Below, in pieces: positions 1 to 9,782 of a stretch of DNA of 64,000 nucleotides. The translations under genes and the position numbers were made by a program. Position 1 is the stretch's first letter; every line of letters begins with the position of its first letter. The notes below the pieces were generated by a model that saw nothing but the letters and a program-made list of their open reading frames with translations, was not told the DNA's origin and ran no database searches. Source of the DNA: Anaerolineaceae bacterium (lineage in GTDB: Bacteria; Chloroflexota; Anaerolineae; Anaerolineales; Anaerolineaceae); NCBI GenBank assembly GCA_030653365.1, contig JAURZL010000008.1, positions 1 through 64,000 on the forward strand, read 5' to 3'.

Positions 1-440
1 CCCCTCCCCCTCGGGTTAAAACCCAAGGTTACCAAATCCAAACCGGTTAAAACCGGTTCACATTTCCATCAACCTACTTCATACACTATGGTGCATTGCA
101 CTTAGGGATTAACTATCATACATCTCATCGCACACAAGGACAACTTCATGTATCCAGGAGTGCATTGCACCTAAGGCTACAACCTTTCTCAACCACTGGC
201 GTACCACAACCACAAGCCATACAATTCTAATCAGCCATATCATGCCCTTGGGTATCAATCCCCCATCACCTCGGGATAAAACCCAAGGTTACCAAATCCA
301 AACCGGTTAAAACCGGTTCCTCTCCACCGCAGGGTGCATCGCTGATGCACCATATAATTTATCCTGCCCTCGGACACAGTGGATAACTCAACTCATGTGG
401 TATATCATCCCCTAGTGGGATAGCATGCCAATTGGGTATT
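1..440. repeat. Intergenic block of dispersed palindromic repeats
   Basis: No gene is visible. The block holds two near-identical copies (9-59 and 269-319) of a 51-base unit containing GGGTTAAAACCC and ACCGGTTAAAACCGGT palindromes. It also holds two copies of the palindrome GTGCATTGCAC (91-101 and 160-170), a GGTGCATCGCTGATGCACC hairpin (331-349), and a variant (233-255) of the TATCATACCCGTGGGTAT family found again near 14.1, 16.3 and 18.6 kb. All are non-coding short palindromes; no terminal structure of a known insertion sequence is seen. Confidence 0.8.
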
Positions 441-455
441 CGTTTATTCGTTCAA

Positions 456-1166
456 TTATTCGTTGACGGCTTCCCTCTGATACAACCAGATCTGATGATC
501 CAGGCTTCTGGGGGTGATAGTGGGATAGTCTTTAGCCAATTCAACACAGGCAGCTGATAACAATTCCTGACATTCCTCCGCGTTTAATTCTCTATGTGCT
601 GCATCAAAGACAAATCTTCTGACCATACGATCAGGTTTGATGGCGTCCTCATTTCCGACCAGCATATAGAAATAACGAGTTGATAAACCACTCGACTGAC
701 CCGGTATTTTAGCTATTTCTGCTTCGAAAAATGGATCTCCCATGACTTTTACAACATCCTGGAGATATTCAGCACCAAATTGATGCACCACTGTAGCGAA
801 TAAATAAACTGCTTCTGACTTCAGAATTCCACTTCGGGAGGAGGTGCGCTGTCTGTTCTGATAGACTTTCTCCGCCATTTCCTGAAAAGTTAATCCTTCA
901 TGGAGTTTTATAAATTCCGATATGGATAGCTGTTCCGTGGTGGGAGCCAGTTCTTTTTCGCGAAGTCTTGTTACACCGAAATAATTACAAAATCGTTTGA
1001 CGGCATTTTCAGTGGAAGTGTAAAGAGCATTAATGGAGAAAACGGCATCAATGATACAGAGGGGCAGGTTGTGGTAGCCGTACTCTTCAGATTGAGTAAG
1101 GTTGGATAGATCGAGTTTGGATTTGCAATGTTTGATGAATGTTTGGATTTCAGGTTTAGTGACCAT
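456..1166 (-). CDS. HhH-GPD-like protein of unknown role
   Basis: A 236-residue, largely helical protein. Residues 154-180 read like the helix-hairpin-helix plus catalytic-aspartate segment of DNA glycosylases: IPGQSSGLSTRYFYMLVG is followed by KPD (177-179), where EndoIII-type enzymes have a PGVG-type hairpin and then a catalytic Asp. The hairpin is degenerate and there is no Fe-S cysteine cluster, so base-excision activity is not certain. It lies last in a leftward gene series behind a STAND ATPase and a Type I restriction system, which suggests a defence or DNA-integrity role. Its stop codon lies inside an inverted repeat that recurs at 11.4 kb. The family call is an inference from motif spacing. 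Confidence 0.5.
   Translation of the reverse strand: MVTKPEIQTFIKHCKSKLDLSNLTQSEEYGYHNLPLCIIDAVFSINALYTSTENAVKRFCNYFGVTRLREKELAPTTEQLSISEFIKLHEGLTFQEMAEKVYQNRQRTSSRSGILKSEAVYLFATVVHQFGAEYLQDVVKVMGDPFFEAEIAKIPGQSSGLSTRYFYMLVGNEDAIKPDRMVRRFVFDAAHRELNAEECQELLSAACVELAKDYPTITPRSLDHQIWLYQREAVNE
457..472. repeat. Left inverted repeat at edge of defence island
   Basis: The reverse strand reads AAGCCGTCAACGAATA. The same 16 bases occur on the forward strand at 11392-11407. Weaker similarity continues outward as spaced ACGAAT words for about 20 more bases in both copies. Together they enclose the leftward block hsdM-hsdS-hsdR, the STAND gene and most of the HhH-like gene. Confidence 0.5.
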
Positions 1167-1214
1167 GAGTTTTTTTTATTATATTAATTGGATTTGAAAA
1201 GAAATATCAAATTC

Positions 1215-4200
1215 CTACTGTAATTCAAAATAAACAACTTTTGAAAAAAACTCATTAATTTGTAATTTAGGATCTATGTAAGTTTCACTCACATAGTTTG
1301 AATCTTCGGTTGATAAAACTGTTATGAAGAATTCTTTTTTCCCAAATCCATTTAAAGATGTACCTAAAGACAAACCACCCTTATCAGTAATAATATAGCG
1401 ATCATGAAATTTATCCACATCCATGTTTGCAAAAATTGATCCATGAACCACAACTAACGTTGATGGAGGATTTTGACTACTGATTTCTAACCAAGCATTG
1501 TTATACTTAGATCGTAATTCCGATCTTATCGATTTAATCAACTCTTTTTCATCATTTATTGTCAATGAATTATTCTTATTTTTTTTATCATATACCTCTA
1601 AAGACGTTAATATTTGAACTTGAATGTCACTTGGAATAATTTTTAGTAACCATAATTGATCAGGATAGAAATATGGATCACAAATTTTTATGAATTCTGA
1701 TGAATTATGCTTAATCCAACTACTTAAAAATTCTATGGCTTGTTGCCTTTGGCCCTCTTTGAATAATTTTTTATTAGTCGATAAACCTTGAAAATTATCA
1801 ATTAAATTATCGGGTATAGTAGAAAAATGGGAAAAATTTTTTCCAAGAAGATCGATCAATTGACAATTTAAAATTAAATGAGAAATTATCTTATATGCTA
1901 AATCGTTTTTCTCCGATTCAGCAGCTTGTCTAATTAGTGTTTCTATAGCCCAATTAAGAACATTTTTGCTTTTATTAAAACTCATTTTTTTTGTTAATAA
2001 AAGCCATTTAAATATTGTTTCATCGGAGCAAGAGACAGCTTTTCCACTTGTGAGTGATTTAAGCATCTTCGTCGATGCGGCACTGATAATTTCATCATCT
2101 AAAAATTGATTTTCCACTAATTTTATCCGGTGAGGTGATTTGGATAAATCATATGAGTTATTAGTTATTTCCAATTTGTAATTAGCTAATTGATTGTCGA
2201 TTTTTTCACTAAGCAGATTAGCAAGATCTTTATCAATTTGATAAGCAGATTGAATTAGAGAGGAAATGATTTGATCTTTTTCAATACCATCCATTGATTG
2301 AGCATAGCTTTTTGCTAATTTATAAGCCTCTAAAACCATAGATGAATTTTTAAGCTTACTGTAAGAATCAGCGATTTGTTCAAGCCTTGAAATTCGATCC
2401 TTTATATTGGTAACTGAACAGATTGATTTATATGCTTCGTCCAATAACTCTCTTGCAAGGGTTGGATTAATTTCTTTGAAAATTACAGCTAATTCACTTA
2501 ATACTAAGACTCTATCCGCAATATTTTCTATTTTCTTGGCTTGGTTAGATATATTATTATATTTTTTGGGTAATTGGTTTTTGGTCTTTTTAGCAGAAAG
2601 ACGTTTTGCTCTTTCAATTTGACCATTAGCAAGAATAAAATATCCTTCATGATAAATATTAAGTGTATCTGGAAGTTTATTTTGAATAATATCTTCGATT
2701 TTTGTTAATATATCTAATTTTTTCCCTTCTGGTAATTTGCACGATTCTGAAGAGATACTTTGACACATTAGGCGACAAATTAAATAAACTTCTTGATCGC
2801 GTGTTGCATATTCTAATAATTTTAGAATTTTATTGGCGATCTGTAAGTCAAAACAAGAAGATGATGGTTGATCGTCTAAAAGATCATTAATGTTAGATTG
2901 TGTTATTAATCTGTAGGAAATTTTTAACCACGTGACATTTTGAATAATATAGGGTAGTTTCTCAACCCAATTTTTAGCTTCTTCAGGGCTAAATTCAAAA
3001 ATTGCTAATGCGATATCAGAAATTATTGAATAGAAAACATCAGATAATGGTAATAAATTTATCCCGGGTAAAATTTTATTGTTTATTAATTCATCAAAAG
3101 TTTTTTTATCACCACTTTTTAACCTAGAAATTGCGAATTGAGAAAATAAAAAAAGCTTTATTTGCAATGCAGGTAAAATTTCAATTGCTTTTAATAAAAG
3201 GTTCCATAAGTTTCTAGAATCCCCAATATTTAAATCAAGATCACCAACTAATCGGCCAGCTAATTTTAAGGTCTCAAAATAAATGACACCAATACTTTCA
3301 TTACTGAGTGTTGATGTATGTTTTATTGATTTGGTGCGTTGGTAAATTTCATCTGCAAATTCTGGGCTACTCTTTGAGACTATTGATATCAAATCATAAC
3401 CACATTCAACTCTCATCCATAAAACATCTATTTTTTCTAAAGAGTCAACAAGATTTTTACACATCAATTCGTTATTTTGTTGGGGGTTAGATTCAGAATT
3501 AGCTAACAAATAAGCGATAAATTTACATTTATGTACCGGATCGATAATAGTTTCAATATAATCTATAAAGAAATTTAATAATTTTGGATTGCTGAAGGAA
3601 TCTAATTCGTTTAATATTAAAACTAATTTAATTAAAGTGTTTTCTTTAACTCGAGTATCAGTAATTTTTGATATTGCTAACTTTATCTGATTTGTATCAA
3701 TATGATTATTATCTAGCCTAATATAAGAAGTAAGAACTTCTTGTATTCCCAAGTCTCTCCGTATAACAGTATTCAACATTTCAGCAAAAGCCAAAGCTAA
3801 ATTAAAATCAACTTTTGCAACTGACCGAATAATATTTTTAGTAACATTAAGTTGATCTGCAGATGCCCCCAAAAGATTTAAAAACCCATCCGATAATTGG
3901 TTTTTTACAGTTGTTATAAAATCTAAATTATCATTAATATTTAATTTATTATAGGTTATTAATATTCTTGATAAACAATAACAATAAATATCGACATCTA
4001 CTATTGACTCGATTAATTGATGATAAATATTTTCTAATTTTTCTAAAGATTCTTGAGGAGAAAATTCGTTTAAAGCTTCAATAAGATTTAATTCAATCCT
4101 AGTTCTCTCTTGTAATGGCGAAGTAGGACATGATAATAAAAAGTTTTCAAACCTTTTTATCAATAATTTCCGTGCAGCTAATTGACAGTTTATCAATGGA

Positions 4201-6152
4201 TCTGATAATTGCCTGAGATTTCTTAATGTAATATTGTAATTAGAATCTGACAATATCAAATTTAGAGCTTCTTCGATTACTAAATGGACGTTTTTATCTG
4301 ATTTATTTTGTATACACCAATGTCTTAATAAGTATTCAGATGATTTGATATTATTGGCTTCTTTCGCTTTGCGAATTATTTCTAATGCAGGTAATTTTGA
4401 AAGCCAAGGCGAATTTAATAATGCAAAATCATGAAGTTCATTGCTTTTTATTTTGTCAACAACAGATTCATTATCTGGTTCTTCAGTTTTCACTGATGCT
4501 AAAAGTGCAACCAATTCTATTGGGCTTTTATTGCTATCCTTCAAATTTGCTTTATCAAGAAGCTCAGCTGCTAAATCTGGTAATAATAAAAATAAATCAG
4601 TTGCAATATTTAAAATATTATCTGGGTAGATTTTATTAGTATCTAAGCTATTAACGAGAAATGTAATTTCATCTAAATTTGATCTTGAAATTGTTATTCC
4701 TTCTTTTTCCATTGACAAATATATTTGAGAAAGCAATCTGATTTTTGTTGATAAAATATTGGAGGTATAGGCAAGTTGCATTGCCTCATCATATTTTTTC
4801 AAAGAAATTAAAGCTTTTACTTCACTAAAACCAATTAAGTCATGATCAAGGTCGTTGATTTGCGAAGTTGCGACAGAGTATTTAAATATTGAATGATCTC
4901 TACTTTCATATGCAAGATCCATAGCATCGCTTAAAAGTTTTTTGACGATTGATAAAGAATTATTTTCTACAGAAATATCTAATAAATATTTTGGAGTATA
5001 AAGCTTATCTAATTCTTCAAAATTTTTATTAATTCTTAAATATTCAGGCAGCAATATTTTTGATTCTTTATTTTCAATATTATTTGAATAGTATTGAACC
5101 AATTTTGAAATAACTTCAATTTTATAATTCTTTAGCTTTTCTTGGGAAATTTGTTTGTAAATATCAGGGAAGAAACTATAGTAGGTCTCATTCACTATTT
5201 TTATAATGTTAGTATTTAAAATAAATTTTTCAACCAAATGGTTTTCTATATTAGTTATTTGAGAAATAGTTTTAATATCTAGTGGGGTTAATGAAAAAGC
5301 CAGGATTGCAAAAATTAGTTTTTCATCTTCATTTGTTGATCCGATTATATTCTTCCATTGAACATCAAATAAAGCCTCTAACTTCGATGGCTCATTTAAG
5401 AGCAGCTCCAAAGATAATTGGCCAGATTGAAGTAATGTTTTAGTTAATGACAAATAACCGGGCAATCCTCCTGAATATTCTTGAATTTGTTTTAGTTTTT
5501 CGTCAGTTAAATTAAGTTCTTCAAGGTATTTACATGTTTCTGTGTATGAAAAACAATGTGGGTCGATTTTTTGATAACTAAATGTTATTGCATTTAATGA
5601 ATTGGTATTTATACTACCTAAAAAGTACAAACCTCGATTTAGATTAGGAAGTGGAAATAAATCGATAATTCTCTCTCCAGGGTTTCCATTAAAAGCTTTT
5701 TCAAGGCCATCAATTACAAAATAACATATTTTACGTTCTTTTGTTACTTTTTCAATTATTCTCTGAGAGAATTTTTCAAAGATGGTTTTCTGTTTTTCGA
5801 TATCTATGAGTAAAATTTCGCTTAAATCTTGGGTGCTGAAGCTATCTATATCTAAATATTCAGCCATCTGATTACACAAACTTGTCAAAAAAGCCGATTG
5901 TCTAATATTCCAAAAATCATCTGAAATAAAATAACTAAAACAACAATCCTTATTAGATTGAACAAATTGATAAAGGTGTGCTGTTTTCCCGGATGCTTTT
6001 GGGCCGGCAATTATTAATCTTGAATTTTCCGGTGAAAATAAATTATTAATTTCTCTAATTTTTGAGTCCAAAAGTATCTCTGGGTGGAAATTCATTTCAG
6101 GTATTGTGAAACTTTTTTCGGTTAAATCAACTTTTTTTGAATCTTTTGACAT
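1215..6152 (-). CDS. Giant STAND-type P-loop ATPase with C-terminal PLD-like motif, candidate antiphage sensor
   Basis: A protein of about 1645 residues. The start is placed at the ATG at 6152, which has GAGG seven bases upstream, rather than the in-frame TTG at 6164. It has a Walker A motif GPKASGKT (about 50-57) and a Walker B-like YFVIDGLEKAF (about 144-154), as in AAA/STAND ATPases. More than 1200 residues of helical repeats of TPR or HEAT type follow. The last 100 residues carry HDRYIITD (H about 1583) followed by G-x-SLN-x-x-G-KK, the pattern of a single PLD/HKD-like half-site in which His and Asp act in phosphodiester cleavage. No N-terminal effector is seen, so the effector may be C-terminal. 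The gene is strikingly AT-rich compared with the adjoining hsdR, which suggests recent transfer. Its place beside a Type I R-M system supports a defence role; the exact family is not recognised. Confidence 0.7.
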   Translation of the reverse strand: MSKDSKKVDLTEKSFTIPEMNFHPEILLDSKIREINNLFSPENSRLIIAGPKASGKTAHLYQFVQSNKDCCFSYFISDDFWNIRQSAFLTSLCNQMAEYLDIDSFSTQDLSEILLIDIEKQKTIFEKFSQRIIEKVTKERKICYFVIDGLEKAFNGNPGERIIDLFPLPNLNRGLYFLGSINTNSLNAITFSYQKIDPHCFSYTETCKYLEELNLTDEKLKQIQEYSGGLPGYLSLTKTLLQSGQLSLELLLNEPSKLEALFDVQWKNIIGSTNEDEKLIFAILAFSLTPLDIKTISQITNIENHLVEKFILNTNIIKIVNETYYSFFPDIYKQISQEKLKNYKIEVISKLVQYYSNNIENKESKILLPEYLRINKNFEELDKLYTPKYLLDISVENNSLSIVKKLLSDAMDLAYESRDHSIFKYSVATSQINDLDHDLIGFSEVKALISLKKYDEAMQLAYTSNILSTKIRLLSQIYLSMEKEGITISRSNLDEITFLVNSLDTNKIYPDNILNIATDLFLLLPDLAAELLDKANLKDSNKSPIELVALLASVKTEEPDNESVVDKIKSNELHDFALLNSPWLSKLPALEIIRKAKEANNIKSSEYLLRHWCIQNKSDKNVHLVIEEALNLILSDSNYNITLRNLRQLSDPLINCQLAARKLLIKRFENFLLSCPTSPLQERTRIELNLIEALNEFSPQESLEKLENIYHQLIESIVDVDIYCYCLSRILITYNKLNINDNLDFITTVKNQLSDGFLNLLGASADQLNVTKNIIRSVAKVDFNLALAFAEMLNTVIRRDLGIQEVLTSYIRLDNNHIDTNQIKLAISKITDTRVKENTLIKLVLILNELDSFSNPKLLNFFIDYIETIIDPVHKCKFIAYLLANSESNPQQNNELMCKNLVDSLEKIDVLWMRVECGYDLISIVSKSSPEFADEIYQRTKSIKHTSTLSNESIGVIYFETLKLAGRLVGDLDLNIGDSRNLWNLLLKAIEILPALQIKLFLFSQFAISRLKSGDKKTFDELINNKILPGINLLPLSDVFYSIISDIALAIFEFSPEEAKNWVEKLPYIIQNVTWLKISYRLITQSNINDLLDDQPSSSCFDLQIANKILKLLEYATRDQEVYLICRLMCQSISSESCKLPEGKKLDILTKIEDIIQNKLPDTLNIYHEGYFILANGQIERAKRLSAKKTKNQLPKKYNNISNQAKKIENIADRVLVLSELAVIFKEINPTLARELLDEAYKSICSVTNIKDRISRLEQIADSYSKLKNSSMVLEAYKLAKSYAQSMDGIEKDQIISSLIQSAYQIDKDLANLLSEKIDNQLANYKLEITNNSYDLSKSPHRIKLVENQFLDDEIISAASTKMLKSLTSGKAVSCSDETIFKWLLLTKKMSFNKSKNVLNWAIETLIRQAAESEKNDLAYKIISHLILNCQLIDLLGKNFSHFSTIPDNLIDNFQGLSTNKKLFKEGQRQQAIEFLSSWIKHNSSEFIKICDPYFYPDQLWLLKIIPSDIQVQILTSLEVYDKKNKNNSLTINDEKELIKSIRSELRSKYNNAWLEISSQNPPSTLVVVHGSIFANMDVDKFHDRYIITDKGGLSLGTSLNGFGKKEFFITVLSTEDSNYVSETYIDPKLQINEFFSKVVYFELQ

Positions 6153-6271
6153 GATAATCCTCAATATAATTATGACATTCCCGCGTGTGATTTTTTAAGA
6201 TGGTTGAACATTTTTATTACGTAAGAAAATTATGGATAAAATTTTGCACAGAGCTATTAACTTTTTGTTCC

Positions 6272-8590
6272 TCACCCTCTCCCCATCCCATACAACTCCA
6301 TCTGAAACCCAATAAACAACTCGCGGATCACCTTCACATCACCCAACATCCTTATAGCATCCGGCAGAGTGAAGTATTTGATCTTCAACAATTCCGGCAG
6401 TTTCTCAACAGCAAGTTCATCCACACCGCTGGTGATGTATTGCGATAGAACGAATTCAATGAATTCTTTTTCATGGAGGGTCAGGGCTTTAAAGATTCGT
6501 GGTTGCGAATGGGCGACACGCACTTCCCTGGAAATGGGTGGGTCGGCGGTGGCGATGTATTTGAGCACGTCGAAGAGGTCGCTATTTTCGGCGTTGATCA
6601 GGTTCTGCAGGGTGGCGAGGGTAGCTTTCCCAAAGCCGGCGTTGGCGAGTCGCTCGAGGAAAGCCTGGCGCGTATTGGGGTTCGACCAGATGCGGCGTAG
6701 TTCTTCCTCATCCCGGAAGAAGCCGGGCAATTCTCCGAAGAGTTTGTGCAGGAATTCTTCCACCGAGATGGGCTTGCCATCGGCATCCCAGAAGGAGGTT
6801 TGCTGCATATACTGGATCTGGCGTTCTTTGCCATCCGCCAGTTTGACGCGTACAATGATTTTTTTGCGTTCGCGTTCGTTCTCATCTTCAACGACGTATA
6901 CTTCCCCTTCGCCCTCCTTCACACCACCTTTCAGTGGTTTGGGTTCTCCTTCCGGGGGCAGGGGATCTCCATCCCATTCCGGGTCGCTGAAATGGTGGTA
7001 AGCACTGACAAAATCGTAGATGGTGAAGAATTGCTTGTCCTCATACAGGCGCGTACCGCGTCCGATGATCTGTTTGAATTCGATCATGGAGTGGATCGGG
7101 CGCATCAATACGATATTGCGCACGTTACGGGCATCCACACCGGTCGAGAGCTTGTGCGAGGTGGTCAGGATGGTCGGGATGGTTTTTTCGTTGTCCTGGA
7201 ACTCGCGCAGGTATTGTTCTCCCAGCTCGCCTTCGTTGGCGGTGACGCGCACACAGTAATGCGGATGGTGAACAGCATTGAGCTGGTTGACAAGGTCGCG
7301 CACTGCCAGGGCATGATCTTGCGAGGCACAGAAGACCAGGGTTTTCTCACGCTGGTTGATGTCGTTCAGGAAGATCTCAACGCGTTTTTTCTCACGGGCT
7401 TTGATCTCGATGATGCGGTTGAAATCAGCTTCCTTGTAAAGCCGCCCGGATTCGATCTCGCCTTCCAGCACCTGATCATCGGAGGTGTAGATGTAGTCAT
7501 CCAGGGTAGTCTGGATGCGTTTGACTTTAAAGGGCGTCAGGAAGCCATCGTTGATACCATCTTTGAGTGAATAGACATACACCGGTTCCCCAAAGTAGCG
7601 GTAGGTATCGATGTTGTCGCTGCGCCGTGGGGTGGCGGTCAAACCCAACTGCACCGCCGGTTCGAAATACTCCATAATCTTGCGCCAGGTAGATTCATCA
7701 TTGGCACCGCCACGGTGGCATTCGTCGATCACGATGAAGTCGAAGAAGTCCCGGGGATACTCACCGAAGTTGTACTGTTCTTCCTCACCGCTCATGAAGG
7801 TCTGGAAGATGGTGAAGAAGATGCTGCCATTGGTGGGTACCCTTCCGAGCTTGGTGATCTGGTTGGGACGGATGCGTACCAGGGCATCCTCCGGGAAGGC
7901 GGAGAAAGTGTTGAAAGCCTGATCGGCAAGGATGTTGCGATCCGCCAGGAAGAGGATGCGCGGGATACGTTTCCCGTTGCGTTGCAAATTCCAGCGAGTC
8001 TGATAGAGCTTCCAAGCAATTTGAAAGGCGATGAAGGTTTTACCGGTCCCGGTGGCCAGGGTGAGCAGGATGCGTTGTTGACCCTCAGCGATGGCTGCCA
8101 TTGTTTTGTTGACCGCGATCTCCTGGTAGTAGCGCAGTTCCTTGGAGCCTCCAACATCTTCATAGGGCACCTGATTGAATTTCTCGAGCCAGTCGTTCTG
8201 CTGAGCGAAGGTCAGATCCCAGAGTTCCTGTGGGGTAGGGAATTTGAGTACATCGCCTTCTGCACCGCTGAGCATGTTGATCTGATAGATGGAATTGCCA
8301 TTGGCAGCGAAGGTGTAAGTGAGCTGCATTTTATGGGCGTAATTCTTGGCCTGGGCAACACCTTCCCCGACCGGGACCTCGTCGCATTTGGCTTCGATGA
8401 TCGCCAGTTTTCGACGGTTGTACTCTACGATATAATCGGCAATCAGTGGTTTTTCGCGACCACGTCCGACCATGATACGACCGGCGTTGATCTGGAATTC
8501 ACGCAGGATGCGGCTGCCGGGCACGACTCCCCAACCCGCAGCACGCAATTGCGGTTCAATTCGTTCGGCTCTGGTATCGGCTTCGTTCAT
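6272..8590 (-). CDS. hsdR: Type I restriction enzyme, R (motor-nuclease) subunit
   Basis: HsdR of 772 residues, about the length of the EcoEI-type subunit. It translocates DNA with ATP and cleaves far from the recognition site. An N-terminal PD-(D/E)xK nuclease is visible as D52 followed by E66-A-K68. The SF2 helicase motor shows ATGTGKT (179-185), a DECH box (289-292) and LTATP (317-321). A long C-terminal domain for binding the M/S subunits follows. GGGGG precedes the ATG at 8590. It lies 142 bases downstream of hsdS in the same direction, so cotranscription is likely. All key motifs are intact and the subunit looks functional. Confidence 0.93.
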   Translation of the reverse strand: MNEADTRAERIEPQLRAAGWGVVPGSRILREFQINAGRIMVGRGREKPLIADYIVEYNRRKLAIIEAKCDEVPVGEGVAQAKNYAHKMQLTYTFAANGNSIYQINMLSGAEGDVLKFPTPQELWDLTFAQQNDWLEKFNQVPYEDVGGSKELRYYQEIAVNKTMAAIAEGQQRILLTLATGTGKTFIAFQIAWKLYQTRWNLQRNGKRIPRILFLADRNILADQAFNTFSAFPEDALVRIRPNQITKLGRVPTNGSIFFTIFQTFMSGEEEQYNFGEYPRDFFDFIVIDECHRGGANDESTWRKIMEYFEPAVQLGLTATPRRSDNIDTYRYFGEPVYVYSLKDGINDGFLTPFKVKRIQTTLDDYIYTSDDQVLEGEIESGRLYKEADFNRIIEIKAREKKRVEIFLNDINQREKTLVFCASQDHALAVRDLVNQLNAVHHPHYCVRVTANEGELGEQYLREFQDNEKTIPTILTTSHKLSTGVDARNVRNIVLMRPIHSMIEFKQIIGRGTRLYEDKQFFTIYDFVSAYHHFSDPEWDGDPLPPEGEPKPLKGGVKEGEGEVYVVEDENERERKKIIVRVKLADGKERQIQYMQQTSFWDADGKPISVEEFLHKLFGELPGFFRDEEELRRIWSNPNTRQAFLERLANAGFGKATLATLQNLINAENSDLFDVLKYIATADPPISREVRVAHSQPRIFKALTLHEKEFIEFVLSQYITSGVDELAVEKLPELLKIKYFTLPDAIRMLGDVKVIRELFIGFQMELYGMGRG

Positions 8591-8732
8591 GGCTGCCCCC
8601 TTATCTTACGGGATCAAATAATTCATTATGGCAGTAGTGAGAATGGGATGATTGAATGGGTGGATATATTAGTGAGAATAACATATTAGGTCTCATATGT
8701 CAGTTTTTTGGGATTTTTGTGATATATCAGCT

Positions 8733-9782
8733 TCATAATTCACCCTGGAAGGCTTTGTGGAGGATGGATTGCTTGAGTTCTTGGAGAAGGGATATTTTTA
8801 TTTTATAAGCTGATACAAGGCTTAGAGTTTGATCTTGTAAATTATCAAGCTTTTCGACGATGCGTTGTTGTTCGGGGAGTGGGGGAAAGTTGGCTTCCAT
8901 AGCATACACATCATTGCGATTTATCCCAGGTTTCACACCTTTAGCTAATTTTTGTAATTGTAAATTTTTTAAAAGATAGAATAAAAATTTCAGATCATAT
9001 TTTGTTTGGTCGAACACAATAAAATATGTAACATCCAATGGCCAAAAAATTTCACTGGTTAAAGTAACTTCCCCTGCCGAGCCTTTCCGCCCAATTATGA
9101 TAGACGGTTGATCAAAATAGAAGCTATCAGTATGATCCTTTATTCCGTTTGCACCATAAACAGGATATTTACCGTCTGTTCTTCGTTTATCAGGAGGTAA
9201 AGGTTTTCCATACTCTAATTTGAGTGCTTCACCTAATTTTTGCGTATACCAATCACCAGTTTGGGAAAAAATATTGTTTATGTAATTATTAAATATTTCT
9301 TGTGATTTTTGAATATTCTTCTCTGTATTCTCAATTGCCTGGTCAATGGCAGCGAAGGATTGGTCGAGGATCTCGACGATGCGTTGTTGTTCAGGGAGTG
9401 GGGGAAAAACAGCTTCAATTGAATATACATCATTCCGATTAATTCCAGGCTTGACCCCTTTTGCAAATTTCTGTAATTGGAGATTGCTCAAAAGGTAAAA
9501 GAGAAATTTAAGGCTATATTTTTCCTGATCAAAAACCACATAATAGGTGACATCAAGAGGCCAGAATTTTTCATCTGTTAAGTTTATTTCTCCTGCAGAA
9601 CCCTTCCTTCCAATAATGATGGATGGTTTGTTATAAAAGTATTTATCCGTGCGGTCTTTTATTCCATTTGCACCATAAACAGGATATTTCCCATCGGATT
9701 TTCTTAGGTTGGGAGGTAAAGGTTTACCGTAATTTAAGGTAATTACCTCACCTAGTTTTTTATGTTCCCAAAACTTTTTCAT
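8733..9782 (-). CDS. hsdS: Type I restriction-modification specificity subunit with duplicated TRDs
   Basis: HsdS of 349 residues, the DNA-recognition subunit that joins two HsdM copies. It consists of two target-recognition domains, each ending in PPLPEQQRIVE and followed by a coiled-coil spacer. The two halves (about 5-133 and 182-310) are identical at about 101 of 129 positions by hand alignment. Ordinary HsdS halves differ in their TRDs, so this predicts a symmetric bipartite target. The gene overlaps hsdM by four bases (ATGA) and has no clear ribosome-binding site, consistent with translational coupling. It is more AT-rich than its hsdM and hsdR partners. Confidence 0.92.
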   Translation of the reverse strand: MKKFWEHKKLGEVITLNYGKPLPPNLRKSDGKYPVYGANGIKDRTDKYFYNKPSIIIGRKGSAGEINLTDEKFWPLDVTYYVVFDQEKYSLKFLFYLLSNLQLQKFAKGVKPGINRNDVYSIEAVFPPLPEQQRIVEILDQSFAAIDQAIENTEKNIQKSQEIFNNYINNIFSQTGDWYTQKLGEALKLEYGKPLPPDKRRTDGKYPVYGANGIKDHTDSFYFDQPSIIIGRKGSAGEVTLTSEIFWPLDVTYFIVFDQTKYDLKFLFYLLKNLQLQKLAKGVKPGINRNDVYAMEANFPPLPEQQRIVEKLDNLQDQTLSLVSAYKIKISLLQELKQSILHKAFQGEL

